Positions 63,497-64,000 of a stretch of DNA of 64,000 nt are shown here, one piece after another (within the stretch, counting starts at the first letter, position 1; the number at the start of each line of letters is the position of its first letter). The position numbers and the translations under genes are program-made. The notes under the pieces are model-generated. The model did no database searches. It saw nothing but the letters and a program-made list of their open reading frames with translations, and had not been told where the DNA came from. The DNA comes from Sacculina carcini (taxonomy: Eukaryota > Arthropoda > Thecostraca > Sacculinidae), in contig OU696579.1 in assembly GCA_916048095.2 (NCBI GenBank), positions 124,001-188,000 on the forward strand. The letters are read 5' to 3'.

Positions 63497-63877
63497 ATGT
63501 CTGCATCACTCAAATGCGAATCAGCGGGATGTAGCGAGATCAAGTATGCAGATGACCTCCCAACATGTATTGCACTAATGCAACTGCACCAAAGAAACGT
63601 CCATGACGTCGCCAGTGGTCGCCAACCACCGCCTAAAATAAATCGCCCGTCAGTGCAGCATGGCATTGGTGAGGACGACTGGGCGGCTTTCACCAGACGC
63701 TGGGAGATGTTCCGGGACGGCACCGAACTCGCTCCATCCCAAGTTAGCGCACAGTTATTGGCTTGCTGCGTCTCTAACCTTGAGGCAGCGTTGTTCCGGG
63801 ACGACCCTGAGATCGCCCGTCGACCAGAGAGCGAAATACTCGCCGCCATCAAACGTCTGGCGGCAATGCTATCTTAG
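63497..63877 (+). CDS. Retrotransposon gag-like N-terminus (Ty3/Gypsy), runs into decay
   Basis: 126 codons with an N-terminal Cys-His pattern (CESAGC, then H-x3-H in QLHQRNVH). A gag capsid-like stretch follows: GEDDWAAFTRRWEMFRDGTE, SAQLLACCVSNLEAALFRDD. This organisation (zinc-finger-like head, then W-x-F-x-x-R-W) is common in Gypsy gag of marine invertebrates. A stop at 63875 truncates it, and related sequence seems to continue out of frame to the window end. It may belong with a pol beyond the right edge. Confidence 0.6.
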   Translation: MSASLKCESAGCSEIKYADDLPTCIALMQLHQRNVHDVASGRQPPPKINRPSVQHGIGEDDWAAFTRRWEMFRDGTELAPSQVSAQLLACCVSNLEAALFRDDPEIARRPESEILAAIKRLAAMLS

Positions 63878-64000
63878 TCGTACTGTATTAGCGGCTCTTG
63901 GTGTAATCGGACCAGACTTCCCAAAAATTGGTGCAGCTAACACCCAGGTCGCCACACTGGACAACAGAGAGAACCATGTGCTGGCACCATGCGGATGTCC

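Noticed and set aside
63466-63852. 128-codon minus-strand frame
   Set aside because: Antisense shadow of the gag-like frame at 63497-63877.
1-64000. rRNA and tRNA genes
   Set aside because: No rRNA-like stretch or complete cloverleaf was recognised on either strand by eye; a covariance-model scan would be decisive.

Overview
The window looks like about 64 kb of an intron-rich, repeat-laden animal genome, most likely an arthropod. Coding exons have GT-AG (and two GC-AG) introns, and a two-exon Rebers-Riddiford (RR-1) cuticle protein sits near the left end. The rest is AT-rich DNA full of CA/TA microsatellites, minisatellites and decayed transposons. Nothing prokaryotic is visible: no operons, no CRISPR arrays, no ribosome binding sites.

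Five host genes can be supported. (1) 978-2628 (+): a small RR-1 cuticle protein, with the first coding exon uncertain. (2) 17629-4977 (-): a four-exon sugar-nucleotide-type nucleotidyltransferase of 292 aa. Its 8.2-kb first intron holds a hAT transposon and other repeats. (3) 39506-29359 (-): a complete ten-exon homologue of LRRFIP (leucine-rich repeat flightless-interacting protein), 392 aa, with phase-consistent junctions. Its introns hold a 1-kb satellite, a 16-copy CACGTG minisatellite and a (TA)n-hairpin-(TA)n structure. (4) 54849-55730 (+): an intronless secreted protein of 293 aa with a TATA box, of unknown function. (5) 58071-57010 (-): an intronless DNAJB-type Hsp40 co-chaperone.

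Mobile DNA dominates the remainder. 41.2-48.4 kb holds a decayed Ty3/Gypsy-like pol region (-) split by a nested L2/CR1-group LINE (43305-47695) with a 6-bp target duplication. 50.15-54.33 kb holds a second LINE (-) with both ORFs open. Elsewhere there are 3' ends or fragments of RNase H-bearing LINEs, a Penelope-like fragment, Gypsy gag and integrase fragments, a hAT element with a perfect 8-bp duplication, several MITEs, a foldback element with arms of about 430 bp, and a 5' LINE fragment encoding a degenerate 2A peptide.

The most unusual observation concerns the two LINEs. In both, ORF1 ends in a UGA immediately followed by CUA, and ORF2 continues in the same frame. UGA-CUA is the classic stop-codon read-through context, and in the second LINE ORF2 has no ATG near its start. 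This suggests that ORF2 is made as a read-through fusion with ORF1. The LINE copies also share a 3'-terminal motif (GCGCTATA followed by an AAATACAT-like tract and a TTG-rich tail) despite divergent coding parts.

All family assignments come from reading motifs by eye; no database search was run.
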